64,000 bases of DNA from Lachnospiraceae bacterium (GTDB lineage Bacteria; Bacillota; Clostridia; Lachnospirales; Lachnospiraceae): NCBI GenBank assembly GCA_017436305.1, contig JAFSDJ010000066.1:1-64000 (forward strand), written 5' to 3'. Shown one piece after another: positions 36,399-45,874 of the stretch. Within the stretch, counting starts at the first letter, position 1. Every line of letters begins with the position of its first letter. A program made the translations under genes and the position numbers. The notes beneath the pieces are model-generated. The model saw only the letters and a list, made by a program, of their open reading frames with translations. It was not told the origin of the DNA and searched no databases.

Positions 36399-36473
36399 GT
36401 CAGTACCTCTTTCGTAACTGTTTCTTATTTGATTTATGCCGCCATCAGCTTCCGTTGTGGCATACTTATTTTT

Positions 36474-36502
36474 ATTATATATAATGAATTCCAAATCGTC
36501 AA
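36474..36502 (-). promoter_or_regulatory. yicC-gmk-rpoZ promoter (TTGACG-17-TATAAT)
   Basis: Minus-strand -35 TTGACG (36497-36502) and perfect -10 TATAAT (36474-36479), 17-nt spacer, leader of about 70 nt. The interval 36503-36650 behind it shows no other feature. Confidence 0.85.
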
Positions 36503-36653
36503 GTTTTCACTGCTTATGCCTTGCTAAAAGCCGTAAAACAACTTATTCCATCCGGTCTTGTATGAAAAAAATGCTTTCATATGGCTTTCCTGCTGCATTT
36601 GTCTCTTTGCCCAAAAATCATCGTAAGCATAAGTGCCATAACCATAACAAAAA

Positions 36654-36672
36654 GTAACCCGTTTTTTGTTAC
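36654..36672 (-). terminator. weak terminator candidate of rqcH
   Basis: GTAAC and GTTAC form a 5-bp stem that includes the rqcH stop codon, followed by TTTTTG on the minus strand. Short stem, low confidence. Confidence 0.35.
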
Positions 36673-38414
36673 CCTTTCACTTCTTCTATCTGTGAAATAT
36701 CCGAATCGATCATAAGAGAATAATTAGTATAATATACTACAAATCCCGGTTTACCACCTGCCGGTTTTTTTACCTGCTTTTTCTCTACATAGTCAATTTC
36801 AACTTTATCCTGTCCTCTGGCTTTGGAAAAATGAGCCGCCAGTCTTCCTGCCTCTTCAAAGGTGGAATCTGCCATTTCTCTTCCCCCTGACTTTACGATG
36901 ACATGGGATCCCGGAATTCCTTTTGCATGAAACCACCAGTCGTTACCTTCCGCTAACTTAAAAGTCAGTTCTTCATTCTGGTAGTTATTTTTCCCTACAT
37001 ACATATGAAATCCGTCTTTACTGATAAAATGGTATGGCTTACTGGTAATTTTTTCCTTCTTTTTGCCACCTTTTCTACGTATATAGCCACTTTCTATGAG
37101 TTCTTCCTTAATCTGAGCTAAATCCTCTTCTAATATGGCCATATCAAGTGCTGTCATAATCGTTTCCAAATGCTCAATTTCCTCTTTTGTTTCCTTTGAA
37201 AAAACAATTAATGCTTCATAGGTTCTTTTTAACTTGCCATATTTATCAAAGTACTTTTTGGCATTTTCCAAAGGCGTTAATTCAACATCAAGTGGAACCT
37301 TTTCAAGCTGTCCGGTATAGTAATTTTCCACTTCAATAAATTTATCCCCAGGCTTTGCCTGATAGCCATAAGTATGAAGAAGCTCTCCGTAAATTTTATA
37401 TTTTTCCCGTTTTTCGGTATCCTTTAACTGTCTACATTGTAAATCGTATTTTTTTACATTTCTTTCTAATGCCGTCTGGACTACTTTTCTTAAATCAACA
37501 GATTTTTGTCTGATTCTGGTAACGGCACTTTTGGTTGCATAATACTTTTTTAATACTTCTGAAATTGTGGAAAACTCTTCTTTTTCTAAATTATCATAAA
37601 TAGTAAGCGGCAATACTCCGTACTCTTTGGGCTCTTTTTTTCCGTAGATAATAAATGGTTTATATTGTTTCTTTTTAATGCCATCCACATAGGAAAAGTT
37701 AGCCTCTGCTAACCGCTCCAGTTCCTCTTTTTCCAATGCCCCTGTGGGTTTATCAGAATCCACTTTTGCCTGATAACAAATTTCCTGAGCAACAATAGGA
37801 GAAATTCCGGTAAAGTTACAATATATACTTTTATATACCGGCATATTTTTCTCCAATAGAACATTTATAAAATTTTCTTTTGTCAAATTATCTGAAACAG
37901 GATTTTCCTTCTTTTCTGTCTGGGGAATAAAATACTCTCTTCCGGGCAAAACCTCTCTGACACTGCTGACCATACCAGATATATGCTTAATGCTGTCGAT
38001 AATCATTCCCTCGTCATTGCAGAAAATCAGATTACTGTGCTTTCCCATAAGCTCTACAATTAAGGTTTTCCTGCATAAATCCCCCAATTCATTTAAATGC
38101 TCAACCTCAATGTTAATAATGCGCTCAAGCCCCGGCTGCGCTATATTTACAATTCTTCCATTCTGAATATGTTTTCTAAGAAGCATACAAAAATTGGGAG
38201 CTGTCATAGGACTTTTTTTATTTTCTTCTATAAAATATACAAGTGGAAGTGTAGCATTAGCACTAAGTAATAACCTATGCTGTGCACCTTCATTTTTTAT
38301 AGTAAGCAAAATCTCATCCTTTTCAGGCTGGGCTATTTTGTAAATTCTTCCGTTTAAAATTTTCTGTTTCATTTCCTCCACAAGGCAGGAAATGGTTATT
38401 CCGTCAAAAGCCAT
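36669..38414 (-). CDS. rqcH: ribosome quality control protein RqcH (NFACT family)
   Basis: Binds stalled 50S subunits and adds alanine tails to the nascent chain, a tmRNA-independent rescue pathway. 581 residues: N-terminal NFACT-N (MAFDGITISCLVEEMKQK, ATLPLVYFIEENKKSPMTAPNFCMLLRKH-type block), helical and coiled-coil middle (about 290-450), and C-terminal NFACT-R with YHFISKDGFHMYVGKNNYQN and DWWFHAKGIPGSHVIVKS. Often annotated as fibronectin-binding protein. ATG preceded by AAAGAGGA. Confidence 0.95.
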   Translation of the reverse strand: MAFDGITISCLVEEMKQKILNGRIYKIAQPEKDEILLTIKNEGAQHRLLLSANATLPLVYFIEENKKSPMTAPNFCMLLRKHIQNGRIVNIAQPGLERIINIEVEHLNELGDLCRKTLIVELMGKHSNLIFCNDEGMIIDSIKHISGMVSSVREVLPGREYFIPQTEKKENPVSDNLTKENFINVLLEKNMPVYKSIYCNFTGISPIVAQEICYQAKVDSDKPTGALEKEELERLAEANFSYVDGIKKKQYKPFIIYGKKEPKEYGVLPLTIYDNLEKEEFSTISEVLKKYYATKSAVTRIRQKSVDLRKVVQTALERNVKKYDLQCRQLKDTEKREKYKIYGELLHTYGYQAKPGDKFIEVENYYTGQLEKVPLDVELTPLENAKKYFDKYGKLKRTYEALIVFSKETKEEIEHLETIMTALDMAILEEDLAQIKEELIESGYIRRKGGKKKEKITSKPYHFISKDGFHMYVGKNNYQNEELTFKLAEGNDWWFHAKGIPGSHVIVKSGGREMADSTFEEAGRLAAHFSKARGQDKVEIDYVEKKQVKKPAGGKPGFVVYYTNYSLMIDSDISQIEEVKG

Positions 38415-38484
38415 GTTTTCCTCTTTCTTATGTTACTTTCTATAGTCGTTATATAATTTGTGTCAGGAATTTTTCTATATCATT

Positions 38485-38520
38485 ATAAAGAAAGAAGCAT
38501 AAATCTATGCCTCTTTCTTT
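38485..38520 (-). terminator. glgA terminator
   Basis: 15-base arms (38488-38502 with 38506-38520) forming AAAGAAAGA-GCATA with TATGC-TCTTTCTTT; the irregular pair is G-U on the minus strand. Lies directly behind the glgA stop; the U-run is broken (TTTCTTTATAATG). Confidence 0.65.
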
Positions 38521-38524
38521 TTTG

Positions 38525-39970
38525 TTATCCTATTAACCAATCATACATTTCCTGATATTTACCAGCAGATACTTTCCATGAGAAATCTGCTTCCATTCCT
38601 CTATCCACCATTTTGTTCCATTCCCTTTTTCTTTGATAGAATACATATTTTGCGTAGCGGATAGTTGCTAACATTTCATGTGCATTGTAATTACAAAAAC
38701 TAAATCCTGTACCGGTACATTCATATTCATTGTACGGTTCTACTGTATCTTTTAAACCACCTGTTTCCCTAACAATTGGAACTGTACCGTAGCGCAGTGC
38801 CATTAGCTGGCTCAAACCACATGGTTCAAATAAAGATGGCATTAAAAATGCATCACAGGCTGCGTAAATCTTGTGTGACAACGCCTCGGAATAATAAATA
38901 TTAGCAGACACTTTATTATTATATTTCCAATCAAAATGTCTGAACATATTTTCATATCGTTCTTCTCCGGTTCCAAGGACTACAATCTGCACATCTTCCT
39001 GACATAGTTCATCCATAATATAGGCAATCAAATCAAGTCCCTTCTGGTCTGTTAATCTGGATACAATTCCAATCATGAACTTTCCGTCATCCTGTTCTAA
39101 ACCAAGTTCCTCCTGAAGAGCGCGTTTATTTTTAACCTTTTCTTTTCTGAAATTCACCTTATTGTATGGGAAACTAATATTTTTGTCTGTTTCCGGATTA
39201 AATTCATCATAATCAATACCATTTACAATTCCCCTTAAGGAATTGCTTCTGGCTGTTAATAGTCCGTTTAATCCTTCTCCATAAAAAGCTGTCTTGATTT
39301 CTTCTGCATAAGTAGAAGAAACTGTTGTAATGGCATCTGCAAAAACAAGACCACCTTTTAATAAGTTGGCATCTTTATACGCTTCTAACTTGTCCGAAGT
39401 AAAGTAATAATCCGGAAGTCCTGTAATCTCTTTGACCGTCTTAATATCCCATTTACCCTGGAACTTTAAATTATGTATTGTCATAACAGATTTAATGCCT
39501 CTGTAAAAGTCTCCGCCCTGAAATCTTTCCTTTAAATAAACCGGTATAAGACCTGTCTGCCAGTCATGACAGTGAATAAGGTCCGGCCTGAAATCAATCA
39601 GTGGTAAGCTTGATAGAGCTGCTTTACAGAAAAATGAAAACTTCTCGATTTCCTCTAATACATTATCACTGTAAATCTTAAAGCCACTAAACATGGATTC
39701 ATTGTCAATAAAGTAATATGTGATGCCATCTACATTTGCTTCAAATATACCAACATATTCCTGCCTCCAATGAAAATCCATATAATAATGAGTTCTATAT
39801 CTCATTAAATCCTTCATTTCCTGTCTCATACATGTGTATTTTGGTAAAATAACTCTAACATCAAAATACTCCTTATCAATACATTTGGGTAGAGAACCTA
39901 CTACATCTGCCAGTCCTCCTGTCTTAATAAACGGAACACCTTCTGAAGCAACAAATAGTATTTTTTTCAT
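38525..39970 (-). CDS. glgA: glycogen synthase
   Basis: Adds glucose from ADP-glucose to alpha-1,4-glucan. 481 residues, GT5 family: N-terminal ADP-binding KTGGLADVVGSLP, HCHDWQTGLIPVYLK, the GIDYDEFNP region and C-terminal MPSLFEPCGLSQLMALRYGTVPIVRETGGLKDTV. ATG at 39970 follows GGAGGATATAGG. No other glycogen genes are adjacent. A -10 like TATAAT occurs at 40024-40029. Confidence 0.96.
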   Translation of the reverse strand: MKKILFVASEGVPFIKTGGLADVVGSLPKCIDKEYFDVRVILPKYTCMRQEMKDLMRYRTHYYMDFHWRQEYVGIFEANVDGITYYFIDNESMFSGFKIYSDNVLEEIEKFSFFCKAALSSLPLIDFRPDLIHCHDWQTGLIPVYLKERFQGGDFYRGIKSVMTIHNLKFQGKWDIKTVKEITGLPDYYFTSDKLEAYKDANLLKGGLVFADAITTVSSTYAEEIKTAFYGEGLNGLLTARSNSLRGIVNGIDYDEFNPETDKNISFPYNKVNFRKEKVKNKRALQEELGLEQDDGKFMIGIVSRLTDQKGLDLIAYIMDELCQEDVQIVVLGTGEERYENMFRHFDWKYNNKVSANIYYSEALSHKIYAACDAFLMPSLFEPCGLSQLMALRYGTVPIVRETGGLKDTVEPYNEYECTGTGFSFCNYNAHEMLATIRYAKYVFYQRKREWNKMVDRGMEADFSWKVSAGKYQEMYDWLIG

Positions 39971-40064
39971 TCCTATATCCTCCAATTCATACATAGTCCC
40001 TTTTCCCCGATAGCTATAGGAAAATTATACTACAATTCAATGGATTTTAAAAGTACTATTTTCA

Positions 40065-40583
40065 CTATTCCCTATATAGCAGTCGAATTTTATCTGCAAT
40101 TAAAGCTATAAATTCTGAATTGGTAGGTTTTCCTTTTCCAGTGTTAATTGTATAACCAAAAAGTGCTTCTAAAGTTTCCATTTTTCCTCTGCTCCATGCT
40201 ACTTCAATTGCATGTCTGATCGCCCTTTCCACTCTGCTTGGTGTTGTAGAAAATTTCTTGGCAATGGTAGGATATAAAATTTTTGTAATGGAGTTTAGCA
40301 TTTCAATGTCTTCTACGGACATCATAATTGCTTCTCTTAAATACTGATACCCTTTAATATGAGCCGGCACCCCTATTTCGTGAATCATGTCGGTCACATC
40401 TTTCTCCAGATCTCTGACCTTTTTGGGTATTTCCATTTGTTCTGAAACAAGTATATTACTTTCCTTTTTCGTAGATGGTACCGTAATCATTATCTGAAAT
40501 TCCTTATCCTGGTGAAGCAGGTCTGTGAGTATCTTAAACATTCTTTCATTGTCCTTAGTAGTCATAACATTTAATTGTTCCAT
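40065..40583 (-). CDS. spo0A: Spo0A with truncated receiver domain
   Basis: Sporulation master regulator homologue, only 172 residues instead of about 260. Residues 62-172 are an intact Spo0A DNA-binding domain ([42 protein letters not shown]). Residues 1-36 look like beta1-alpha1-beta2 of the receiver ([18 protein letters not shown]), but the acidic pair is reduced to KD, and everything from alpha2 to beta5, with the phosphoacceptor aspartate and conserved Thr/Lys, is missing. The frame is open, with a GGAGG site and a clean promoter; only 65 nt separate it from spoIVB, so no receiver can be hidden upstream. It should bind DNA without phosphorelay control, or be inactive. Confidence 0.9.
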   Translation of the reverse strand: MEQLNVMTTKDNERMFKILTDLLHQDKEFQIMITVPSTKKESNILVSEQMEIPKKVRDLEKDVTDMIHEIGVPAHIKGYQYLREAIMMSVEDIEMLNSITKILYPTIAKKFSTTPSRVERAIRHAIEVAWSRGKMETLEALFGYTINTGKGKPTNSEFIALIADKIRLLYRE

Positions 40584-40611
40584 TTTTTTTCTCCTCCATT
40601 CTCTGTCATGG

Positions 40612-40641
40612 ATTATAACAAAATGGCGATTTTTAATTCAA
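40612..40641 (-). promoter_or_regulatory. spo0A: spo0A promoter (TTGAAT-18-TATAAT)
   Basis: -35 TTGAAT (40636-40641) and perfect -10 TATAAT (40612-40617), 18-nt spacer, just before the ribosome binding site. This is a vegetative sigma-A type promoter; I found no obvious 0A box (TGTCGAA) near it. Confidence 0.7.
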
Positions 40642-40648
40642 CCCTAAG

Positions 40649-41914
40649 TTATCGCATCAAAACCATATTTTCGATAAACACCCCATACCCCTTGGTGGCA
40701 TCTCTTACAAACACATGGGTCACTGCTCCAATGAGCTTACCGTCTTGAATTATGGGGGCTCCGCTCATGCCCTGTACAATTCCCCCCGTCAAATTTATCA
40801 AATTTTCGTCCGTAATTTTTAGCACAATTCCCCGATTTGTGTTGTCGTTATCAAGGTTAATTTCAGTTATTTCCACATCATAAAATTTACTTTCTCCGTC
40901 AATTTCACACAAAATGAATGCCTTTCCCTCATGAACCTCCTGTTTTAATCCTATAGGAATCGCTCCTTTAGTAAGACTGTTTGTTTCTTCTTTCGACAGC
41001 GTTCCATAAATTCCCACATCAGTATTTTTTGAAATAATACCTAATTTATTTTCCATTCCATAATCAATAACACCTGTTAATTCCCCCGGATTTCCATTTT
41101 CGCCCTTTCTAATAGACACAATATCCGCTTTGTAAACACCACCATTTTCTATTTCCATCAGCTCACTGGTATCCACATCATTAATACCATGACCTAACGC
41201 TCCGAATTTCCCTTCTTCATCTACAAAAGTAAGTGTTCCAATTCCCTGGGCACTGTCCCTGATCCAAAGTCCTATTTTATAGTCCCCTGATTTATCCAAA
41301 ACCGGTTTTACTTTTACCTTAACTGCCTCATCGTCCCTTCTTAATGTAATAATTAAATCTTTCCCATTACAACTTTTTACTTTTTCTATTAAGTCCTTTT
41401 TTCCTGATACTTCTTCGTTATTTACCGCCTGAATATAATCTCCTTCATTAATAATATTGGCGCAGGGCGAATAGGTCATTTTGTTGACATTTTCTACATC
41501 TCCTACACCGATAACTAAAACACCCTGGGTTTTCACATAAATGCCAATAGGCTCTCCAACAGGATATACTTTAATATCATTTACCACTTCTAAATCAATG
41601 GTTTTTACCGGTATTGTGCCAAACAACTTTAAATCCATATGATAGGACTCCAGTCTATCTGCCTTTAAGGTAATGCTTCCAGCCGGAGTAGTTTTAATTA
41701 CATTATTTGTTCCCATTGTTTCTATGGATTCCTTATAGACCTCTGCAGAAACAGGCAGGGCAAAATGTATGGTTTCTTCCTTACTTACCGGAAGTTTATA
41801 AGTATTGGGTATGTTTCTATAAAAATAATAATAAAACGCGCCAAAAAAACCGCTTATTGAAAGCAGTAAAAACATCCATAAAAAAATTAAATATCCCTTT
41901 TTTCTCTTGCTCAT
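40649..41914 (-). CDS. spoIVB: SpoIVB serine peptidase
   Basis: Forespore protease that triggers sigma-K activation in Bacillus; conserved across spore formers. About 421 residues: N-terminal transmembrane helix, PDZ domain (about 120-215), and S55 peptidase domain with GALGHGI (catalytic His), GGIVQGMSGAPIIQDGK (catalytic Ser) and HVFVRDATKGYG. All three catalytic positions look intact. Several start codons are possible within nine bases (GTG 41923, ATG 41920, ATG 41914); I chose the last for spacing from GTGGTG. Canonical neighbour of spo0A and recN. Confidence 0.94.
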   Translation of the reverse strand: MSKRKKGYLIFLWMFLLLSISGFFGAFYYYFYRNIPNTYKLPVSKEETIHFALPVSAEVYKESIETMGTNNVIKTTPAGSITLKADRLESYHMDLKLFGTIPVKTIDLEVVNDIKVYPVGEPIGIYVKTQGVLVIGVGDVENVNKMTYSPCANIINEGDYIQAVNNEEVSGKKDLIEKVKSCNGKDLIITLRRDDEAVKVKVKPVLDKSGDYKIGLWIRDSAQGIGTLTFVDEEGKFGALGHGINDVDTSELMEIENGGVYKADIVSIRKGENGNPGELTGVIDYGMENKLGIISKNTDVGIYGTLSKEETNSLTKGAIPIGLKQEVHEGKAFILCEIDGESKFYDVEITEINLDNDNTNRGIVLKITDENLINLTGGIVQGMSGAPIIQDGKLIGAVTHVFVRDATKGYGVFIENMVLMR

Positions 41915-41942
41915 AATCATCACACCACTTTTCTTATTAATA

Positions 41943-41974
41943 ATTAATAAAGTGCCGTAATTATTTACGGCACT
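41943..41974 (-). terminator. terminator between recN and spoIVB
   Basis: Perfect 11-bp stem AAGTGCCGTAA (41949-41959) with TTACGGCACTT (41964-41974), loop TTAT. The minus strand continues TTATTAATTATTAATAAG, a diluted U-tract. It ends the long dxs-recN operon. Confidence 0.82.
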
Positions 41975-42004
41975 TATAGTATGTGTGATTTAGAATTATT
42001 TATA

Positions 42005-43684
42005 TTAGTATTGTTTTGTCTGTTCTGCCATTTTTTTCAATTCTTTGGCATTGTTAAGCCCTGCTTCTGTAATATTGTCAGTTCCAAGAAGTCTGGCAAT
42101 TTCTGCAAGCATTTCCTCTTCATCAAGGGGCTCAATAGTAGTCACAGCTTTTTCTTCTTCTCTGTTTTTTTCAATTAAGAAATGTCTGTCAGCCATAGCT
42201 GCAATCTGTGGCAAGTGAGTAATACAAAGCACCTGATGATTTCTTCCCAACACTCCTAATTTTTCCGAAACCTTCCAGGCTGTTTTTCCACTGATTCCTG
42301 TGTCAATTTCATCAAAAATCAAGGTAGCAATCTGGTCTTTTTCTGCAAGCACTGTTTTTAGTGCTAACATAATTCTGGAAAGTTCACCACCGCTGGCAAC
42401 TGATTCTAATGGCTTTAATGACTCGCCGGGATTTAGGGCAATTAAAAAGGCGATTTTATCATAGCCGTCTTTTGTGATTTTTTTCTGTTCAAAATCAATT
42501 TTAAACTGTACATCTAAAAAATTTAAATCGACTAAGGCTTCTTTCATTTTTCTTTCTAAAATTTCTGCCTGTTCTTTTCTAATCTTAGAAGCTTTGTCAC
42601 ATAGGGAATACAGTTCCTTTTCTGTTTTTTCATGCTTCTTTAAAAGGTCCTCTTTATACTGTTCCAAGTCAGTGAGCATAAGGAGTTTATTTTCCAGTTC
42701 TTCTTTGTATGCAAGAATTCTTTCAATATCATCGCCATATTTCGACTTCAAATGATTAATTATGTTTAATCTCTCGGAAACCTCTTGGAACTGATTTGGG
42801 TCAAATGAAAGACTTCTGCCATAATCCTCTAATCTACGGCTTAAATCCTTTAGCATATCTTCTTCATTTACCATGTCTTCAAACAGCTTTTCGGCTTCTT
42901 TGTCATACTGGGAAATGGAATTTATTTCACTCATAGCTCTACCAAATAAGGAAAGAACATTTCCCTCTCCTAAGCCATTTAGTAAATTATGGGAAAGCTC
43001 TACTGCTTCTGTAATTTTCCTTCCGTTAGACATTCTCTCAAAGGCAGCCTCTAAAATTTCATCTTCCCCCTCTTTAAGCTCTGCTGTCTCAATTTCTTCC
43101 AGTTCAAACTTAATAAAATCAATTTCTTTTTCTTTATTTTCACCCTGATTTTCCAAGGTATCCAGCTTTTCTTTTTCTTCTAAATAGATATGATAAACTG
43201 CTTTTATGTTTTCTTTTAGCTCTTTTATTGAATCCGGGCAGAACTCATCTAAAATCTCTGCCTGTTTTTTCTCTTTAAGTAAAGACTGATGCTCATGCTG
43301 TCCGTGAATATCAAGTAAAATCTCACCAATTTCCTTTAAAGCTTTATTAGTTATGGTTTCTCCGTTTGCTTTGCATACATTTTTAGCAGGCAAAATCCTT
43401 CTTTGAAGAACTAACATGCCATCCTCCGGATAAATATCCATTTCCTTTAGTTTTTCAAGCTGTGCTTCCTTGTCTACACAAAAAACAAGCTCTACAAAGG
43501 CATACTCCGCACCGGTACGAATAATAGTTTTGTCCGCTTTTGCTCCCAAAGCTAAATTAATGGAGCCGATTAATATTGACTTTCCGGCTCCGGTTTCTCC
43601 CGTAAGAATATTAAGCCCGTTTGTAAACTGAATTTCTGCTTCATCAATTAATGCAACATTTTTTACCCGTAAACTTTCTAACAT
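42005..43684 (-). CDS. recN: DNA repair protein RecN
   Basis: SMC-like ATPase in double-strand break repair. 559 residues: Walker A GETGAGKSILIGSINLALG, long coiled-coil centre (about 160-370), signature SGGELSRIMLALK and Walker B LIFDEIDTGISG. ATG at 43684 follows AAGGATAAAG; a TTG seven codons earlier overlaps argR and is less likely. It follows argR without a gap. Confidence 0.96.
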   Translation of the reverse strand: MLESLRVKNVALIDEAEIQFTNGLNILTGETGAGKSILIGSINLALGAKADKTIIRTGAEYAFVELVFCVDKEAQLEKLKEMDIYPEDGMLVLQRRILPAKNVCKANGETITNKALKEIGEILLDIHGQHEHQSLLKEKKQAEILDEFCPDSIKELKENIKAVYHIYLEEKEKLDTLENQGENKEKEIDFIKFELEEIETAELKEGEDEILEAAFERMSNGRKITEAVELSHNLLNGLGEGNVLSLFGRAMSEINSISQYDKEAEKLFEDMVNEEDMLKDLSRRLEDYGRSLSFDPNQFQEVSERLNIINHLKSKYGDDIERILAYKEELENKLLMLTDLEQYKEDLLKKHEKTEKELYSLCDKASKIRKEQAEILERKMKEALVDLNFLDVQFKIDFEQKKITKDGYDKIAFLIALNPGESLKPLESVASGGELSRIMLALKTVLAEKDQIATLIFDEIDTGISGKTAWKVSEKLGVLGRNHQVLCITHLPQIAAMADRHFLIEKNREEEKAVTTIEPLDEEEMLAEIARLLGTDNITEAGLNNAKELKKMAEQTKQY

Positions 43685-43694
43685 TTCTTTATCC

Positions 43695-44147
43695 TTACTC
43701 TCCAATAAGTCCTTTTATCTTTTCCATCAGAAGCTTTGCTTCCTCCGGTGTACGAACTGCCACCATAATAGTGTCATCGCCGGCAATAGAACCTACTACC
43801 TCTTCCATTTTCATGGCATCCACAGAAGCAGCTACAGCCATTGCCATACCTGATACGGTTTTTAATACTAACAGGTTTCCTGCCACATCTACAGAAACAA
43901 AACCATCCTTTAACACTCTAATATATTTATCTCCGAGATGGCTGTCATTTGGCTTTAACAGTGCATATTTTTGTGCCCCTCCAGGCAACGGTACTTTTGA
44001 CAAATGCAGTTGCCTGATATCTCTTGAAACAGTGGCCTGTGTCACTAAAAATCCGGCTTCATTTAAACGTTTTGCCAGTTCTTCCTGTGTGCCAATCTGT
44101 TCTTTTTCAATCAATTCTACTATTTTTTCATGCCTGCTTTTTTTCAT
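43695..44147 (-). CDS. argR: arginine repressor ArgR
   Basis: Arginine-responsive regulator. 150 residues, the family length: winged helix with KKSRHEKIVELIEKEQIGTQEELAKRL and TQATVSRDIRQLHLSKV, C-terminal oligomerisation domain with arginine-binding GSIAGDDTIMVAVR. The ATG at 44147 has AGGAG at the right distance; an earlier start would add 18 unrelated residues. In Firmicutes argR (ahrC) regularly precedes recN. Confidence 0.95.
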   Translation of the reverse strand: MKKSRHEKIVELIEKEQIGTQEELAKRLNEAGFLVTQATVSRDIRQLHLSKVPLPGGAQKYALLKPNDSHLGDKYIRVLKDGFVSVDVAGNLLVLKTVSGMAMAVAASVDAMKMEEVVGSIAGDDTIMVAVRTPEEAKLLMEKIKGLIGE

Positions 44148-44193
44148 TGGAAAACTCCTGTTACATTCTGTTATTACTGTTTTTAATAACGTA

Positions 44194-45054
44194 CTATTCA
44201 CTCATTTTCTTGTGAAGAACTTCTAAAAAGCTTTCTTCACTTAAACGAATAAGCTTTGTTACAAGCTTTGACTGGTTAATTACAAGGCTGTCCCCTGTTT
44301 TTAACGTCTCCCTGCTTCTTCCGTCAAAGTTTACTTCTATCTTCTGTTCATCCCCATTTTTCCCAACCGGAATTTTCACTTCAATTTCGTCCTCTGCAGA
44401 TAATACTATACTTCTGGTATTTAACGTATGAGGACAAATAGGGGTTAACAGTATAAGCTTTGCCTTTGGCTCTACAATAGGCCCACCGGCGGACATATTA
44501 TAGCCGGTAGAACCTGTTGGGGTTGATGCAATAAGCCCGTCTGCCTGATAGCTGTTTAAAAACCTTCCATTTACAAAAATGTCATAGGTTACAATTCTAA
44601 GGGTTCCTTCCCTTGTAAGAACAATATCATTTAAAGCATGATACTTTATCGGTTCCCTCTGCTGTTTTTTTAGTACACCAGAAAGCATCATACGTTCTTC
44701 CTGTTGTAATTTACCGCTAATTAGCTGTTCTAAGGCGCTGTCTAAATTAGACTGCTCTACTTCTGCTAAAAATCCTACATTCCCTAAATTTATTCCAATT
44801 AAAGGAATATCCATATATAAGGTATCCATTGCAGCCTGAATTAAGGTTCCATCACCACCTAACACAAGAATGCATTCTACCCAGTCAGGCAGATTTAAAG
44901 GATTTTGGTTAGCGCTGTCTAACCGCTCCTTTTCAGGTGTAAACACCATATATTCACACTGTTTGCCCCTTATTTTCAAATATTCACATATGTAATTGGT
45001 AATTTTTAAATCCTTATCCTTAGGCTGATTGGTCAGCACAAAAAAATGATTCAT
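44194..45054 (-). CDS. nadK: NAD kinase
   Basis: Phosphorylates NAD to NADP. 286 residues with the GGDGT motif (VLGGDGTLIQA), GINLGNVGFLAEVE, the DGLIASTPTGSTGYNMSAGGP region and the TPICPHTLNTRSIV block. It lies between tlyA (7 nt) and argR. Confidence 0.96.
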   Translation of the reverse strand: MNHFFVLTNQPKDKDLKITNYICEYLKIRGKQCEYMVFTPEKERLDSANQNPLNLPDWVECILVLGGDGTLIQAAMDTLYMDIPLIGINLGNVGFLAEVEQSNLDSALEQLISGKLQQEERMMLSGVLKKQQREPIKYHALNDIVLTREGTLRIVTYDIFVNGRFLNSYQADGLIASTPTGSTGYNMSAGGPIVEPKAKLILLTPICPHTLNTRSIVLSAEDEIEVKIPVGKNGDEQKIEVNFDGRSRETLKTGDSLVINQSKLVTKLIRLSEESFLEVLHKKMSE

Positions 45055-45061
45055 ATTGTCA

Positions 45062-45874
45062 CTACTTTCCTGCCAGACTTCCGTGAGCAGCTTCTACTAC
45101 TTCATTAATCAGCGTAGTAGGTGCTGTTGTTTTTTCAAGCACTGTTTTTCTAATATGAATTAAATATTCAATGTTTCCTTCCGGTCCTTTAATAGGGGAA
45201 TACGATAGTCCTAAAATTTCAAAGCCCATATCTGCTGCAAATTCCATAATTCTCTCTATTACTTCTTTATGAACCGATTTATCTGTTACGACTCCCTTTT
45301 TCCCAACTTTTTCCCGACCCGCTTCAAACTGTGGTTTAATAAGACAGACCATTTCTCCATCATGAACTAAAAGTGGCTTGGCTGCCGGCAGTATTTTGGT
45401 TAAAGAGATAAAAGACACATCCACAGAAGCAAAATCAATGTCCTCCGGTACCTGCTCCTTTGTTACATAACGGAAATTTGTCTTTTCCATACACACAACC
45501 CGCTCATCATTTCGAAGCTTCCAGTCTAACTGCCCATGTCCTACATCTATAGCATAGACTTTTATGGCACCATTTTGCAACATACAGTCTGTAAAGCCTC
45601 CTGTAGAAGCACCAATATCCATACATGTCTTATCTGCAAGCATAATAGGAAATTCTTTCATTGCTTTTTCTAATTTCAGTCCCCCACGACTTACATATTT
45701 TAATGTATTTCCTCTTACTTCAATTTGAACCTTATCCCCATCAACCATAGTACCGGGCTTGTCTTCCTTCTGATTGTCAACATATACAATGCCTGCCATT
45801 AAAAATGCCTTTGCTTTCTCTCTGGAAGGTGCAAGCCCCTTCTTTACTAAAAGTACATCTAATCTTTCTTTCAT
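45062..45874 (-). CDS. tlyA: TlyA-family rRNA methyltransferase / haemolysin-like protein
   Basis: 270 residues: N-terminal S4 RNA-binding domain (ERLDVLLVKKGLAPSREKAKAFLMAG) and FtsJ-like methyltransferase domain with DIGASTGGFTDCMLQNGA as SAM-binding motif I. Studied members 2'-O-methylate 16S and 23S rRNA; the haemolysin name is historical. It overlaps dxs by 4 nt. Confidence 0.94.
   Translation of the reverse strand: MKERLDVLLVKKGLAPSREKAKAFLMAGIVYVDNQKEDKPGTMVDGDKVQIEVRGNTLKYVSRGGLKLEKAMKEFPIMLADKTCMDIGASTGGFTDCMLQNGAIKVYAIDVGHGQLDWKLRNDERVVCMEKTNFRYVTKEQVPEDIDFASVDVSFISLTKILPAAKPLLVHDGEMVCLIKPQFEAGREKVGKKGVVTDKSVHKEVIERIMEFAADMGFEILGLSYSPIKGPEGNIEYLIHIRKTVLEKTTAPTTLINEVVEAAHGSLAGK

Noticed and set aside
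36669..38414. Fibronectin-binding adhesin
   Set aside because: The domain order is that of RqcH/NFACT ribosome rescue proteins; the adhesin name is a legacy annotation.
40584..40648. Possible frameshifted receiver domain upstream of the short spo0A
   Set aside because: Only 65 nt lie before the spoIVB stop, and the N-terminal 35 residues are continuous in frame with the DNA-binding domain, so the missing part is a true absence and not a frameshift.
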